Shown: piece by piece, positions 34,410 to 46,131 of the stretch
Layout: each line of letters begins with the position of its first letter
Position numbering within the stretch: position 1 is the stretch's first letter
Assembly: GCF_029407905.1 (NCBI RefSeq)
Contig: NC_073626.1
Coordinates: 104,772,982 to 104,836,981 of the forward strand
DNA length: 64,000 bases
Source of the DNA: Bubalus kerabau
Lineage: Eukaryota > Chordata > Mammalia > Artiodactyla > Bovidae
Direction of reading: 5' to 3'
Made by a program: the position numbers and the translations under genes
The notes under the pieces: model-generated
Told to the model about the DNA's origin: nothing
The model's database searches: none
What the model saw: the letters and a program-made list of their open reading frames with translations, nothing else

Positions 34410-35105
34410 TTTTCCACTTTTTAAAAAATTTTTTGAGATACTTGTTGATCCACATGCAGATACATGAAATAATCCTGAGAGATCATACATACATTATCCA
34501 TTTTCTCCCAATGGTAATATCTTAAAACAATATAGTATAATATCACAGGAAACTGATATAGAAACAATCTGTTATTCTTATTCACATTTCCCCAGATTAC
34601 CTGTATGTGTGTGTGTGTGTATTGGTGCATTTATTTCTATGAAGTTTTATCACTTGTGTTTGTGTATCACTGCTATAGCCAAATCAAGAACCAAAACTAT
34701 CAAATCACCATAGAACCCTTAATGTTGTCTTTTTATACCCACATCCACTTCAGTCTTGCACCCACCTTCCCATTCTCATCCCTAACTCCAGGCGCCCATT
34801 AATCTGCTTCCTATCTCTGGAATTTTGTGATTTCAATACTGTTCTACAAATGGAATTGTGTAGTATACAAACTTGTGGTTATCTGCATTGACATTTTTTC
34901 ACTTTGTATATATCCTTTGAAATTCATACAAATTGCATGTATAAAAAGTTCATTCCCTTTCATTGCTGAGAAGTATTCTATAGCATGGACATACGACAGT
35001 TTGACCACTCATCCTTTGAAGGATATCTGGATGTTTTCAGTTTAGGCTATTACAAAGTAGGCTGCTATAAACATTTGTGTACAGGCTTTTGTATGAACCT
35101 AAGTT
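34410..35105 (-). mobile_element. L1M LINE 3' end, antisense
   Basis: Antisense L1M 3' UTR and end of ORF2: caatggtaatatct, attgctgagaagtattctat, catcctttgaaggatatctgg, gctattacaaagtaggctgc and acatttgtgtacaggctttt in the expected order. A (TG)n tract at 34,605-34,620 lies within it. Confidence 0.82.
34605..34620. repeat. (TG)n simple repeat
   Basis: Eight TG units inside the L1M. Confidence 0.9.
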
Positions 35106-35283
35106 TTCATTTCTTGCTCACTTATGGCAGAGACATAGACACAGAGATTCCCCTACTATAAGAAAAATGACTACACACATACCACCAAAATTGGCAAGTG
35201 GCACTCTGCTTCAGTATGTTGGAACAATAGGTAGTTGTAGGTACTGTTGGGTACTATGCTCAGCTGAAAAGATTGTCCTGGGG

Positions 35284-35465
35284 ACTTCCCTGGTGGCCTG
35301 TAACTAAGATAACTCTGTGATCCCAGTGCAGGGGGCCTGGGTTCGATCCCTGTTTGGGGAACTAGGTCCCACATGCCACAACAAAGATCAAAGATCCTGT
35401 GTACCATGACTAAGACCCAGTGCAACCAAATAGATAAATAATTAAAACAAAACAAAACATAAATC
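35284..35465 (+). repeat. CHR-2-type tRNA-derived SINE
   Basis: Begins gacttccctggtggcc, keeps a B box (ggttcgatccc), carries the family-specific gaactaggtcccacatgcc and accatgactaagacccag blocks and ends in an A-rich tail. Exact 11-bp target duplication ttgtcctgggg at 35,273-35,283 and 35,466-35,476. This is the older cetartiodactyl SINE, with no BovB-derived body. Confidence 0.92.
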
Positions 35466-35680
35466 TTGTCCTGGGGAGAAGTCACTTCCTAGATCCAGTA
35501 AACAATGTCAAGTGGTAATGTGTGTCCCATAATGTCAAATCTGTATATTTTGAACAAAATCTTAAAATATAGTAATGTATATAAAACATTTTGGTTTACA
35601 TATTTTATATATGGGGCTTCATGTTTTGAAATAGTGTGACAACCAAACGAAATATGACTGCAGACTGGATTTTTTAGCCA

Positions 35681-35945
35681 TTGCTAAGTTGCTTTAGTCG
35701 TGTCTGACTCTGTGTGATCCCATGGACTGCAGCCTACAAGGCTTCTCCATCCAAGGGATTCTCCAGGCAAGAACACTGGAGTGGGTTGCCATTTCCTTCT
35801 CCAATGCATGAAAGTGGAAAGTGAAAGTGAAGTCGCTCAGTTGTGTCCGACTCTTAGCGACCCCATGGACTGCAGCCTACCAGGCCCTTCCATCCATGGG
35901 ATTTTCCAGGCAACAGTGCTGGAGTGGGGTGCCATTGCCTTCTCC
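35681..35945 (-). repeat. Bov-A2 dimeric SINE
   Basis: Reverse dimer (ttgctaagttgctttagtcg to gtgccattgccttctcc). Likely target duplication tttttagcca (35,671-35,680) / tttttaacca (35,946-35,955). Confidence 0.95.
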
Positions 35946-36229
35946 TTTTTAACCATAGGCCACTTTTATTTTATTTTTTAAATCACAAAAGCACAGAACT
36001 CTCATTTAACCTCTTGGAGCTCATGACCTCACTGAATTTACATATGTATTACTACTTTTTCCATCATGTCTGTTTTATTTTTGAATTCATGTTACTTGAT
36101 GGAATGTACTTAATTGGCTACTGAAACTATTCATTCAATAACTAGAATGGGCCTTCCATGGGTCATTTGATTTGCACTATGGATACACAGTGAACTGGAG
36201 GTAAAGCCTCAGGTCCTCTACTCTCATGG

Positions 36230-36415
36230 GCTTTTCTAGTGGCTTAGATGGTAAAGAATCTGCTTGTAGTGTGGGAGACCTGGATTCAATCCCTGAGTCA
36301 GAAAGATCCCCTGGAGAAGGGAATGGCTACCTACTTCAGTATTCTTTCCTGGAGAATTCATGGACAGAGGAGCCTGGTGGGCTACAGTCCATGGGGTCAC
36401 AAAGAGTCTGCTTTC
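36230..36415 (+). repeat. Bov-tA SINE, 3' shortened
   Basis: Head (cttttctagtggcttagatgg) and body (ggagaatggctac-type, gagcctggtgggctacag) to cacaaagagtc, ending before the usual gactgagcgac end. Confidence 0.9.
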
Positions 36416-36545
36416 ATAGAGTGTGAGATGTTTACAGACTGGTAACTGAGAATGAGTCTGGCCCTGGTGGTATGATTTTTCTGATAATAAACTATCAGCA
36501 ATTATTAACTTCTTACATTTATATACAGGATGATATCTGATTAAA

Positions 36546-36589
36546 AAAATATATATATATACACACACATACACACACACACACACACA
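36546..36589. repeat. (AT)n(AC)n microsatellite
   Basis: An AT run changing into interrupted AC repeats. Confidence 0.95.
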
Positions 36590-38424
36590 GACTTCTGGCT
36601 TTTGTTGCAAAACCAGAAACTCAGATATGTCTGAGCTCACTTGCCAGCATGGGCAGGTCAGTTTAAGATGAAGAACAGCCACCTCACTAGGCAGGACAAG
36701 CATCCTTCTTTCTCCTAGAGTCCCCATAGCCAGCCTTTCTCATTTATGTGAACTTCCTGGCCTCTATAAACATGTGAGTTTGCTACCTCAGGGTTAGTGA
36801 GACAGAAAATATTAAGCAAACTGTAAATGTGGTAAATCCTGACTTCTCCTAATAGTTACTTGTTCCTTCCAGGGAAATTACCACTGAACTTGAGTTGTTA
36901 TGGCCATCATGGACAGTTGCATAGAATCTAGGCAGTTAAGCATGTTTTGTATGATTGGGTCACTGTATATACCTGCTATGATATTTAATTCCTCATTTCT
37001 CGGTAAAACATCAGTCTTAAGATCCACAATCAGGAAGGTCAGAATATATGGAAAGCCAACAGGAATGTGTAATTTTTATGTCTTACAATGTCAATGAAAA
37101 GCCCCAGACTGTGCTAGATTGGAACTTAGAGAAGGATTCTTGAATAAAGATTGTAAGTATAACACCTATATTGCAGATATGAACATGATCAAGAAACTTT
37201 GACAGTTCTATCTTTAAATTTATCAGAAATACACCCATTTCTATAAGTTAATATCTGGAGTAAGGGGAGAAAGTAGCTGTGATTATAGAAAAGAATCATA
37301 TGACTTCTTCCAAAGAGAGAAAATATTAAGACATTGTTGACTCTGTAAAGTGATGCTTTTGAAAGAAATGCCATAATGCCAATATTAGCAAACACTTTTA
37401 TTTTTTCATTGGTGCACTGCCCTCTCAGACAATCATGAAAGAACAACAAATAATCAAATCCCAGGGCATCATCAATGAACTTTAATCCAGATTCTGTGGT
37501 GAATTTCTCAAGTTTCATACCATTCTGAAGTTTATAAACCTCAAGAGAATATATTAAGGGTCTTGATTTTTCTTTAATATAAGATACCTAGCAACAAAAA
37601 AGAGGAGTTTTATTTTTTTCCCCAAGAAAAAAGCTACTTGAAATACACTGCTTGGTTCATACATGAACTAATCTTAGAAGGAATATTTGTTCTTTTTTGT
37701 TCATAACCTGGTCTTAAGACAAGGGTGAGGAAGAAGAAAAAATTGCCTAAGGCATTTACAAGCCCTACAAAGATTTTATTAAAAAGAAAAATACCCACAA
37801 ATTTCCTACCAATCCATCTAGATCTTTTGCCATGTTGTGTCAGCTCTCATGGGGGAACTGTAACTTGAGAGATTTAACAGCATAAAGGCATAAAAGCAAA
37901 CTTCACAAGGCAAAGAGTAAACAATTTAAAGGTATAAATTTTCCATATACATACCTGAGAGAACAAATCAGAAGCTTCCAAGAAATTGATTTTGCATTTA
38001 CCAAGGACAAAGAGTGTTCAATCCAGCTGGCCCATTAAATATTTACTAAAATCACAACTTGTGCTGCTATTATAATTATTATTTTATGCATTCTATTTAT
38101 GACATCAGCAAAACTTCCAAACAAAGGGAATGATTTGCCAATCCTGCTCTAAGTCATTTTTGGTGATGTTAGAGTTGACAAAGTTCAAGATTGTTAAGCT
38201 CATTGGATGGTAGGTCCTTTCACGCCCTCATTTAAAATTCTGCACTAAGTACATAACACCCATCAAATGGCTTAGAGATCCTAGGCATTTATTGTTTCTG
38301 TTTTTGGTTTTTTGGTTTTTTCCCCCAAATTTATAGCTCTTAAACTATTTAACCATTGATTTCTGCAGTCAGGCTAATCTGCTGTTTCAAGCATGTCATG
38401 TAAAACCACCTCAGGCCATGTTGT
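36590..38424. other. Unique sequence, 1.8 kb
   Basis: No recognised repeat. A 109-codon minus-strand open frame (37,189-37,518) begins MKLEKFTTESGLKFIDDALG; no donor site, homologous family or retrocopy signature could be seen. A T/G-rich low-complexity run lies near 38,296-38,326. Confidence 0.45.
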
Positions 38425-38437
38425 TGCTATTACTGTG

Positions 38438-38557
38438 CTAAGTCTCTTCAGTCGTGTCCGACTCTTTGCGACCCCATGGACTTAAGCCCCCCAGGCTCCT
38501 CTGTCCATGAGATTCTCCAGGCAAGAATACTGGATTGGGTTACCGCCTCCTTCTCCA
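38438..38557 (-). repeat. BovA-type SINE monomer (short)
   Basis: Only the BovB-derived body in reverse (agtcgtgtccgactctttgcg to ttctcca) with no tRNA head. Exact 13-bp target duplication tgctattactgtg at 38,425-38,437 and 38,558-38,570. The duplication shows it inserted as a short monomer. Confidence 0.92.
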
Positions 38558-38566
38558 TGCTATTAC

Positions 38567-39215
38567 TGTGGTAGGTAGAATTTTAAGATGGTTAGGAGAG
38601 TTCTGCTCACTTGTGTATCCACCTTGGGCAATCTTGTTCCAGTGCATGTGAGTAAGACTTGTGAATATGATCAGATTTCACTTCTCATACTAATCAGGTT
38701 GACTAATTTGCTAAATTTTAATTAATTTTAAAAGGGAGAGTCACTTGGATGGGCCTGGTTTAGTTGTGTGAGCCTTTAACGAGAGACTAGGCTCTTCCTG
38801 AAGAGGTCAATTTGAAGCAGTAAACATTCTCCTAATGGCCTTTGAAAGGGAAGCTGCCATGTTGTGAGAAGGTTTCCGGAGGGGCCACGTGGCAGGGAAT
38901 TGAGCCTGGTCTCCAGGAGATGAGCATGGTCCTTGGACAACAGCTGGCAAGACAATGGGAATCGTAATCTTATCGCTGCAGGACAATGAATTCTCTCAAC
39001 ACCCACAGGAGTTTGAAAGGGACCTTGAGGTACAAATATCAAAGCCTCCTGGATAATACCTTATTTGTAGTTGTAGAAGACAGAACCTAGTGAAGATTTG
39101 CTAGCCACTTGACCTACAGAACTCCTACAGGAGAAAATAAATAAATAGATGATGTTTTAAGTGATTAATTTTGTGGTGATTTGTTATACAGAGAAGAAAA
39201 CTAAAACAACCACTA
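38567..39215 (+). mobile_element. Ancient solo LTR, MaLR/MLT-like
   Basis: Old LTR-like sequence: gatgggcctggtttag, gagactaggctcttcc, gctgccatgttgtgag, ggccacgtggcaggg, then an LTR-end-like gtggtgatttgttatacag. Only one copy and no internal retroviral region are seen, so it is a solo LTR remnant without coding capacity. The short monomer SINE to its left sits right at its start. Exact family uncertain. Confidence 0.6.
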
Positions 39216-39224
39216 TACCCAATG

Positions 39225-39545
39225 CTCTTGACTGTTCTTTATTTTACTTAATTCCTATCCATCTAAGTCCCACCTTCCTCATGAAGCTGTACATCTAACC
39301 AATCTCTTTGTACAGTAATTTCTCATGTTTTACAGCAAGTATGTCTAGCAAATATGTCTGTGCCAGGGACAGAGCATTTGATATAAACAGGTTTTCAATA
39401 TTGTTATCGTAGGTTATACCCTCAGTTAAGAAGGAAGTGACTTCAGTACAGGGACCATCTCCTATATGTCTTTATATCCCCCTGTCTGGACTGTAACACA
39501 GTCACCAGCTATTAGAGATACTTAATAAATATTTTGGTAAATTAA
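39225..39545 (+). repeat. L2 LINE 3' end
   Basis: Decayed sense L2 3' terminus: cagtacagggaccatctcc, a gctattagagatacttaa block and the final aataaatattttgg. Confidence 0.55.
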
Positions 39546-40959
39546 TAATAGTGTCACTTCTGTTGTATACCATTGCTGCTATAGCACTATTCAAATTATT
39601 CCTATGGATTCTGAATTAAATAAGGAACAAATGAAGACTCTATAGACACAGAATCAACTGGTAGGATTGATTGGACTTCAAAATAGTGCATCAGAAAACC
39701 CAATCTGTATCAATTCAGCAGGAAAAAAAACACAGCAAAACTTCTGAACCCAAAACCCACACTATCTCCTGTAAAATTTTCTAGGTGCTATATTTTCAAA
39801 CTGAAAAGATTTGTAGAGCACAGCTTTCATGAGTGCAGATTTAGAAGACAGCACGGAATGGTGCTAGGGCAGAACACACATGTGCCACTGATAGGCAGGC
39901 TCATGCCACGCCAACACTGCCCAGGTGGCCACATCTCCTCTAAAGCTATAATGGTGAGTGAAGTAACCTGCTTAAAACACTACAATCTCCTAACCACAGC
40001 CACCTGGCTTATAATTATAGACTTTATTATAAATAGATGTAAGCTTTGAGTGATTAGTTATTGTGTACAAATAATTCAACCGTAGACCACCTGATTTTCA
40101 CTCACTTCTGTACCTTCTCCTTCCTTTGATACATCCTAGCTATTAACAGAAAAACACCTGTTTCCTGATAGTCTTCGCAGCTATAGAGACATTCATTTAT
40201 ATAGAAACAGCTAGAGAAAGGTCCTTGTGAAGGACAACTAACTCCAGTTCTTACCATCACAAAGCTTTCTCCTATAGCTGCTGATGGAAGCAGTTAAGTC
40301 TACCTTGCAATACTCCTGCACAAACTACAACAAAGTGAAGCTAGAGACAGTCTTTAACTACTGTGGGAGGATTAAGAAAATCCCGTCACAATAAGGCAAG
40401 GATTTCCATTTGATCTTAGAAACAAACAAAAATGTTTCTAAATCCAGAGGTGAATGACATAAGCTGAAAACCAGGAGCTAGGTGGCAAGCATTCACTGCC
40501 TCCCTTTCATTTCTCTTTCCAGCACCTGCACACACCTATAGCCTTCCCTTCCTGATACACAGATGCAGAGGGCATTCGACTCCAGTGATAAACTGGGAGC
40601 AGCTAATGATGAATGATGACAGGAAATGAAAGTGACAGTGACAGTTTGTGGTTGTTTGATTACTTCAAGGCAATGAATGGTGGCCACAGAGTTTCCTGTC
40701 AACAAGTGTCTGTATAGAAAAATAAGAAAGCAATCAAAGCAGTAACTGACATTTCAGGGCATTTCAGAGAAGCTCAGCATTTCATGCTCAACAAAAACCA
40801 TCTGTTTAATATTCTTGATAGAAACTACCATTCACCCTGAAAAGAATTATCAGGATAAAGGTGAGGTGAGTGGATTTTAACCTCCACGGGAAGGTGGGCC
40901 AGATGCTGGAAAACTAGCCTAAATGACCTCAGTGGTCACATCCAATGCAACAATTCTAG
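39546..40959. other. Unique sequence
   Basis: No gene or repeat recognised. Confidence 0.45.
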
Positions 40960-41150
40960 AAATGATACAGGATGTGGGGTTAGACATTGACCCTAATGCA
41001 AATCCCATTAGTAATTTAATTATGTGACCTTAAATCAGTTCATTTACTTCTCTATGTCTTAATTCCTCCTTATGTAAAAATGCTACTTTCCCTTTTTGCC
41101 CTTAAACCAGAACTCTGATAGATGTATGAGGTACAGCAAAATGATCTGCA
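40960..41150 (+). repeat. MIR SINE
   Basis: Core block aattatgtgaccttaaatc, then catttacttctctatgtc and a decayed 3' part. The MIR order is clear. Confidence 0.65.
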
Positions 41151-42447
41151 ATGTTAGAGTCGTTGGAATCAACATGTCATCATATACAAGTACGTGTCTG
41201 GAAAAAAGCGAACACTGAATACAATATCGTGCAGATTTTCTTGGCTGAATGAACATATTTACATTTCACTATAGTTTCTTCTCAGCTTTCCCCTGAGAAT
41301 TCCCTCTCTTCAAACCGTTCTTGACATAGCTTCTTTTGAATCTGGATTAGCATTGCCTCTTGACTTGTAGCATTCTGAGTTTCTGATTTCCACTTTCAGC
41401 TACTCCAGCTAATGCCCAGCTCCCTCTTTTCTGGTAGGCAGTCCTCCAAAGCCTTCATCCCAGTAAGTTCCTCTCCACATAGAAAAACATGAACCTAGAC
41501 TGCATGGTTTAGCTTTTTTCCTTGAAAAGCTTCTCTTCCCTTTTTTTCCCTTAAAAAAGAAAATGCTTTAGAGAAATATGACTGTAATTAGCAACTGACA
41601 AAAATATCTGGGCTTGAGCTGAAGTGGGAAATCACAGAGGTTAGTTACTTATTTTCTCATGCATTTACCATTTGTTCTCTTTTCTCAGGGAAGTTGAAAG
41701 ACCTGAGGTTCAAACGTAATAAGGCCCCATACTGTTTCTAAGAGTATTTACAACATGCAAAGTATAAGGCAGTGCATTGCTTATATTTAAATTTGTTTTC
41801 ACTCATCTGAGCTATTACACAGTATGCCATCCCTAAACCTTTTATAATAAGGAACACAGGTTTCTCAGCCACAAAAGGGAATGAAATGTGCAGCAATTTG
41901 AGCTCCCTGGTACTGCGGAGGTGACAAAACATATATATGTATCCAATCCATTCTACTGATCTGGCGCCAGCATTAGAAGGGACTGCCTGGGGCAGAGACC
42001 TTCTGCTATATACACGTTCCTGGGAATTAGCAGGTGAACCAAATGGCCCATAGTGATGACAGCAACATCTTTCAAAAGACTCAACCTCACTAAATGGATT
42101 CCCCAAATACATTTTCTCTTTCTGAAAACAGCAGTGTTTTTAAAGCTTAACTGATAGTACAAATGTTTGTTGCCAAGTTAAAAAAAAAAATATTCCCAAG
42201 AACTCAAGGATCAAGTTATAAACAAATCATTTTCACTTATTTTAGAATGAATGAACAATCCACTTTCTACTATGTATCTTCATATTTTCACTAATCTTTT
42301 AAATCTCTAGCTCATGGCAAATTAATCTAGAAGAGTAATAGCATGCTGGGGTAACCATGGCCTGGCACTTAACATTTATAAGATTAGACCTTAAAGATAC
42401 AAAATAAGCAGAAAATCATTCACTATCTGGATTATTTCACTCCTTGA
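41151..42447. other. Unique sequence
   Basis: No recognised gene or repeat. A 124-codon minus-strand open frame (41,738-42,112) shows no family motif; part of it (41,940-42,080) is locally GC-richer. Confidence 0.4.
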
Positions 42448-42600
42448 ATTTGAAGTAAAGCAATCTCTGGGTTCTAGTCTTAATCTTGTAAATAAACTGC
42501 TGTGGCACCTGGAGAAGTCATTTAAATTTTTTGGACTTAATTTTCCTTATTCATATAATCAAGAGGTTATAAAATAGTACTTAAAGTTTTTTACAAACTT
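42448..42600 (+). repeat. MIR SINE
   Basis: Blocks ctctgggttctagtctt, tggagaagtcatttaaat and attttccttattcat follow MIR order. Confidence 0.6.
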
Positions 42601-42749
42601 ATGATTACATTATTAAAAAATAATCCTAGTGTACACATTGAAAAATATATGTCTAGAGTTTAAAATAAAGTGCTTTACTTGTAAATTATGCTTGTAATAC
42701 TCCTTGTATTTCTTGTATGCTTATAATACTATAACTACCATTATCATAT

Positions 42750-42970
42750 AGGAATATTTTATTTACCATTATTAAAAATAGAAATAATACTTTACATTCA
42801 AATAATATATTTTGATTGCTTAAAAGTATTTTGCATGTATTATTGTACAGAATAGCTTTCTATGGTCAATAAGTTAGGAATAATTATTTCTTTTTAATGG
42901 TCACTTGTGTTCAAGGACATACAAGATGTTAGCAGCAAAACCTAGAACCAAAGTTTTTAAATTCTGAGAC
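42750..42970 (-). repeat. MIR SINE, antisense, decayed
   Basis: Antisense MIR order: gcatgtattattgtac, gaataattatttct, tcaaggacatacaagatg and cagcaaaacctagaacc. Low identity. Confidence 0.45.
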
Positions 42971-43640
42971 CTAATTTTCTATGTAATTTGTAGAGAAATG
43001 TATCTTTCAGATAATAGGTCTAGCTAAGGAAATTTAAGGAGCCATCATCTTGAGTGGTCCACTTCCTGCCATTGTTAAGAGCTGGCCATGAAGACTCTTG
43101 GTGCCATCTTTTGCATTCTTCATGAATTGTGAGTGGGTTTTTCCAAGTTTCAGGGTGAACAGACGTATATGTAGCCATTGGAAATTTCCTGGGGGAGGGT
43201 AAAACTTCTTTTAACACAGATATGCCTCTTACTTTCTATCCATTTAGAAACTGAAAAGCAAGTGATGAATTATTAAATTTTAGTATAAATTAGAGTTCCA
43301 AAAAACGACAAAAGACAACACTAAGACATATTTTCTGTGTTGTCATTCCTCAACTCCCACTCTGTTCTTCCTTGCTGCCACCCATAGTACCATGTTGTGC
43401 TCTCCAGAATCAAGCAGCTGGATAAAGAACTACATTAGGATGAAAGTATTTTCCATTTTTTCAGTATTATACTCCATAAGAAGGTTTCGGTGCTGTTCTA
43501 TGATCCCTTAGGGTAGATAGATACTCCTGGATATGACATGAAGCCATTCAGAAGATGTGTGTTATTCTAGGATACATGCTACCTTCAATGAGCATCTCTA
43601 GAATCTTGGAGATGGCCTGAATTGATTATTACCAAGGTAT
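42971..43640. other. Unique sequence
   Basis: No recognised gene or repeat. Confidence 0.45.
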
Positions 43641-43650
43641 CAGAAAGCCT

Positions 43651-43765
43651 TGGAGAAGGGAATGGGAACCCACCCCAGTATTCCTGCCTAGGAAATCCCC
43701 TGAACAGAGGAGACTGGCAGCGTAGAGTCCATGGGGTTCAAAGAGTTGGACATGACTAAGTAATA
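43651..43765 (+). repeat. Bov-tA SINE, 5'-truncated
   Basis: Body only (tggagaagggaatggg to gttggacatgactaag). The tail passes straight into an (AC)n microsatellite. A short repeat cagaaag at 43,641-43,647 and 43,791-43,797 may be the target duplication. Confidence 0.87.
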
Positions 43766-43789
43766 CACACACACACACACACACACACC
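43766..43789. repeat. (AC)n microsatellite
   Basis: Twelve AC units grown from the SINE tail. Confidence 0.95.
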
Positions 43790-43797
43790 CCAGAAAG

Positions 43798-45904
43798 ACT
43801 AACATTAAAGTGAAAACACTGAGGCACAGTGGTGCCTCAGTGGATCAGTAGTATCAGGATCAGCATCCAAGGAAATTTGTTCGAAATTCATTGGTCCCAC
43901 CACAGACCTATTGAATTATAAACTCTGTGGATTAGTTCCAGTAGTCTGTTTTTTAACAAGCCCTCCGGGATATTCTGAAGTATATTAAAGTTTAGGAAAC
44001 AATGTGTAGGAGAAGGCATGAACAGGGACTAAAATGACTTAGAAGGATTTGGGAACCATGGAAAGCAAAATAAATGTTTGCTTTGCTTGCATGTTTTACC
44101 TTGAACTCCTGAGATTCTGAGAATGGGGAGTGGGGGTGGAGGTGGAGGGTTTATGGACATAACCTTTGAAAATCACCTTTAGTGTTAATCCATACCTTTG
44201 CCTCAAGTAGGTCAGTAACCAGTTCCAGTTTAGACTCTGAATTATCCTTCCAGAATCCAGTCATACAAGACATGTGGGCGGCTGGTTGGTAGTAGTTGAC
44301 AGTAGCATCTAATAAAGGGTGCTCACCTAGTCCTCACACATGAAGGAAAACTCCAAACTGTGAAAATGAGCAAACCAGCTCATCATCTAGACTTCGAAAG
44401 TATATTTCCTATAAGTTAATACAAATAAAAAAGAAATCCTATAAGGTAAGATTTTCAAGAAATAATTTACTAATGTCTTTGTAGGAAATTCATTTTCCAA
44501 ATTGGTGTCAAAATAAAAAGAATTAATCATAAAGGAAAAACTTTGCAAGAATATTCATTGTGGTTTGAAATTAGAGTAAAATATCAGCGATCTTCATGGG
44601 AGTTTGAAAGAAAATAACAGTTCAAATCAGAATCAAAACCAAGTGCAAAGAGTTCCAGGAGGACTTAAGCTTCTGTGACAAAGACTTCTCTACTCTAAGG
44701 AGACCTTGACTTAAGTTATCTCAGACCTTAGTTGTTATTTAATTTAATTGTATTGAGGTTACTTTTTCTCTAGAGAGTCTCAAGTATAAAGACATTGAAG
44801 TAGTGACAGTATAGTGTTTGATCAGGAAATACGAAAAGAAATATATATGCATATATAATATAATATTATATACAGATATCTATAAGAATCATTCTTCCAC
44901 ATAAGAGTCATAGCTGTATGGAACACAGCTGTTATATCATTGAGGGCACCCTAAATGGAAAGCCCAACCAAAAGAGCAGAACTAGAAGAGAATGAGTGTG
45001 AAAAATCACTTTCAAAAACCATGTGTAATGCTCATCATAAAGGTTTACCTTCCAATTCATATAATGATTATAAAAGTCACTTTACCTTTAAACTGAAACA
45101 TAACCCAGTCTATTGACTAGTTTTCCATCCAAGAACACATCACATAAACCTTTTCCTAGAGAACACTTTCTCAGTCTCTTAAAAATCCATCCATCAAGCT
45201 AACTGAGAGCATGAATAGCAGATGATCAATTTGAGAATACTTGAAATCAACACTGGGGGTTTGCTCAGGAAGCTTTGTTAAGGAGTGAGGGTCTCCCAGC
45301 ATCTCCAACAGCTGAAAGTAGAGATAGTCATCAAACCAAAGGGTAGTTTGATATTCATGTGGACTAAAAAGGATTTCCTCTCTCCGCCTTCTGTAGATAT
45401 CAATTGCGGGGGAGAAAAAAAGCAACAACATCAGCAGCAGCAGAGAGAATGGGGGAAATGCACTTGCTCTTATGTAAAGCACTTAATCTTCAAAAGGCCC
45501 ATTTTTCCAAAGACCTAAGATACTCATGTGAGATGCTCCCACTTCTAAGTGCTCTGATTGGGCTATACTTTTACCACGTTGTTTTTTTAAGTGCATTCCA
45601 CCAACAATCATTATCACCTGGGAGCTTGCTCTAATGGCAGAATATCAGGCCCAAACTCAAAACTAATGAGTCAAAATCTGCATTTTTAACAAGATACTCA
45701 TTGATTTTTACATATGAAAATTTGAGATATATTAGGCTGTAGGACTATAAGCCCACTGCTTTTTCTCTAGTTATTATTTTCTCATGTTTACCTGATTATT
45801 ATATTTACCTGGGAACATGTAAAAACTCTCAAGCTCCACTGAAAGACTGAATCAGAATCTCCATATTTTTTAAAGTGTCCCAGTTTCTTTTGCCCAAAGT
45901 ATGG
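43798..45904. other. Unique sequence, 2.1 kb
   Basis: No recognised repeat except an AT-rich, partly palindromic run at 44,838-44,885. A 103-codon minus-strand open frame (45,171-45,482) has no recognised motif. Confidence 0.45.
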
Positions 45905-45911
45905 TTGGGAA

Positions 45912-46124
45912 GGCTTTGCTGGTAGCTCAGCATTAAAGAATCCTCCTGCCAAAGCAGGAGATGTGGGCTCAATCCCACAGTTAGGAAGATCCCCAGAGAA
46001 AGAAATGGCAACCTACTTCAATATTCTTGCCTGAGAAATCCTATGGATAGAAGAGCCTGGTGGGGTACAGTCCATGGGGTTCAAAAGAGTTGGACACAAC
46101 TTAGTAACTAAACAACAACAACAT
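45912..46124 (+). repeat. Bov-tA SINE
   Basis: Head (ctttgctggtagctcag), body (tattcttgcctgag) and a (CAA)n tail. Direct repeat ttgggaa at 45,905-45,911 and 46,125-46,131. Confidence 0.9.
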
Positions 46125-46131
46125 TTGGGAA

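Noticed and set aside
35330..35360. tRNA gene suggested by ggttcgatccc
   Set aside because: The B box belongs to a CHR-2 SINE head; no cloverleaf could be formed and target duplications flank the element.
37189..37518. 109-codon minus-strand open frame with protein-like composition
   Set aside because: No convincing donor site, no homologous domain recognised, and no retrocopy signs such as a poly-A tail or target duplications. Chance is the simpler reading.
38567..39215. Intact endogenous retrovirus
   Set aside because: Only one decayed LTR-like segment; no internal coding region or second LTR nearby.
41738..42112. 124-codon minus-strand open frame
   Set aside because: No family motif or splice structure; an overlapping second frame of similar length indicates chance.
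45171..45482. 103-codon minus-strand open frame with a hydrophobic N terminus resembling a signal peptide
   Set aside because: The hydrophobic run comes from a low-complexity GCA/CAA-rich stretch on the plus strand. No domain or exon structure seen.
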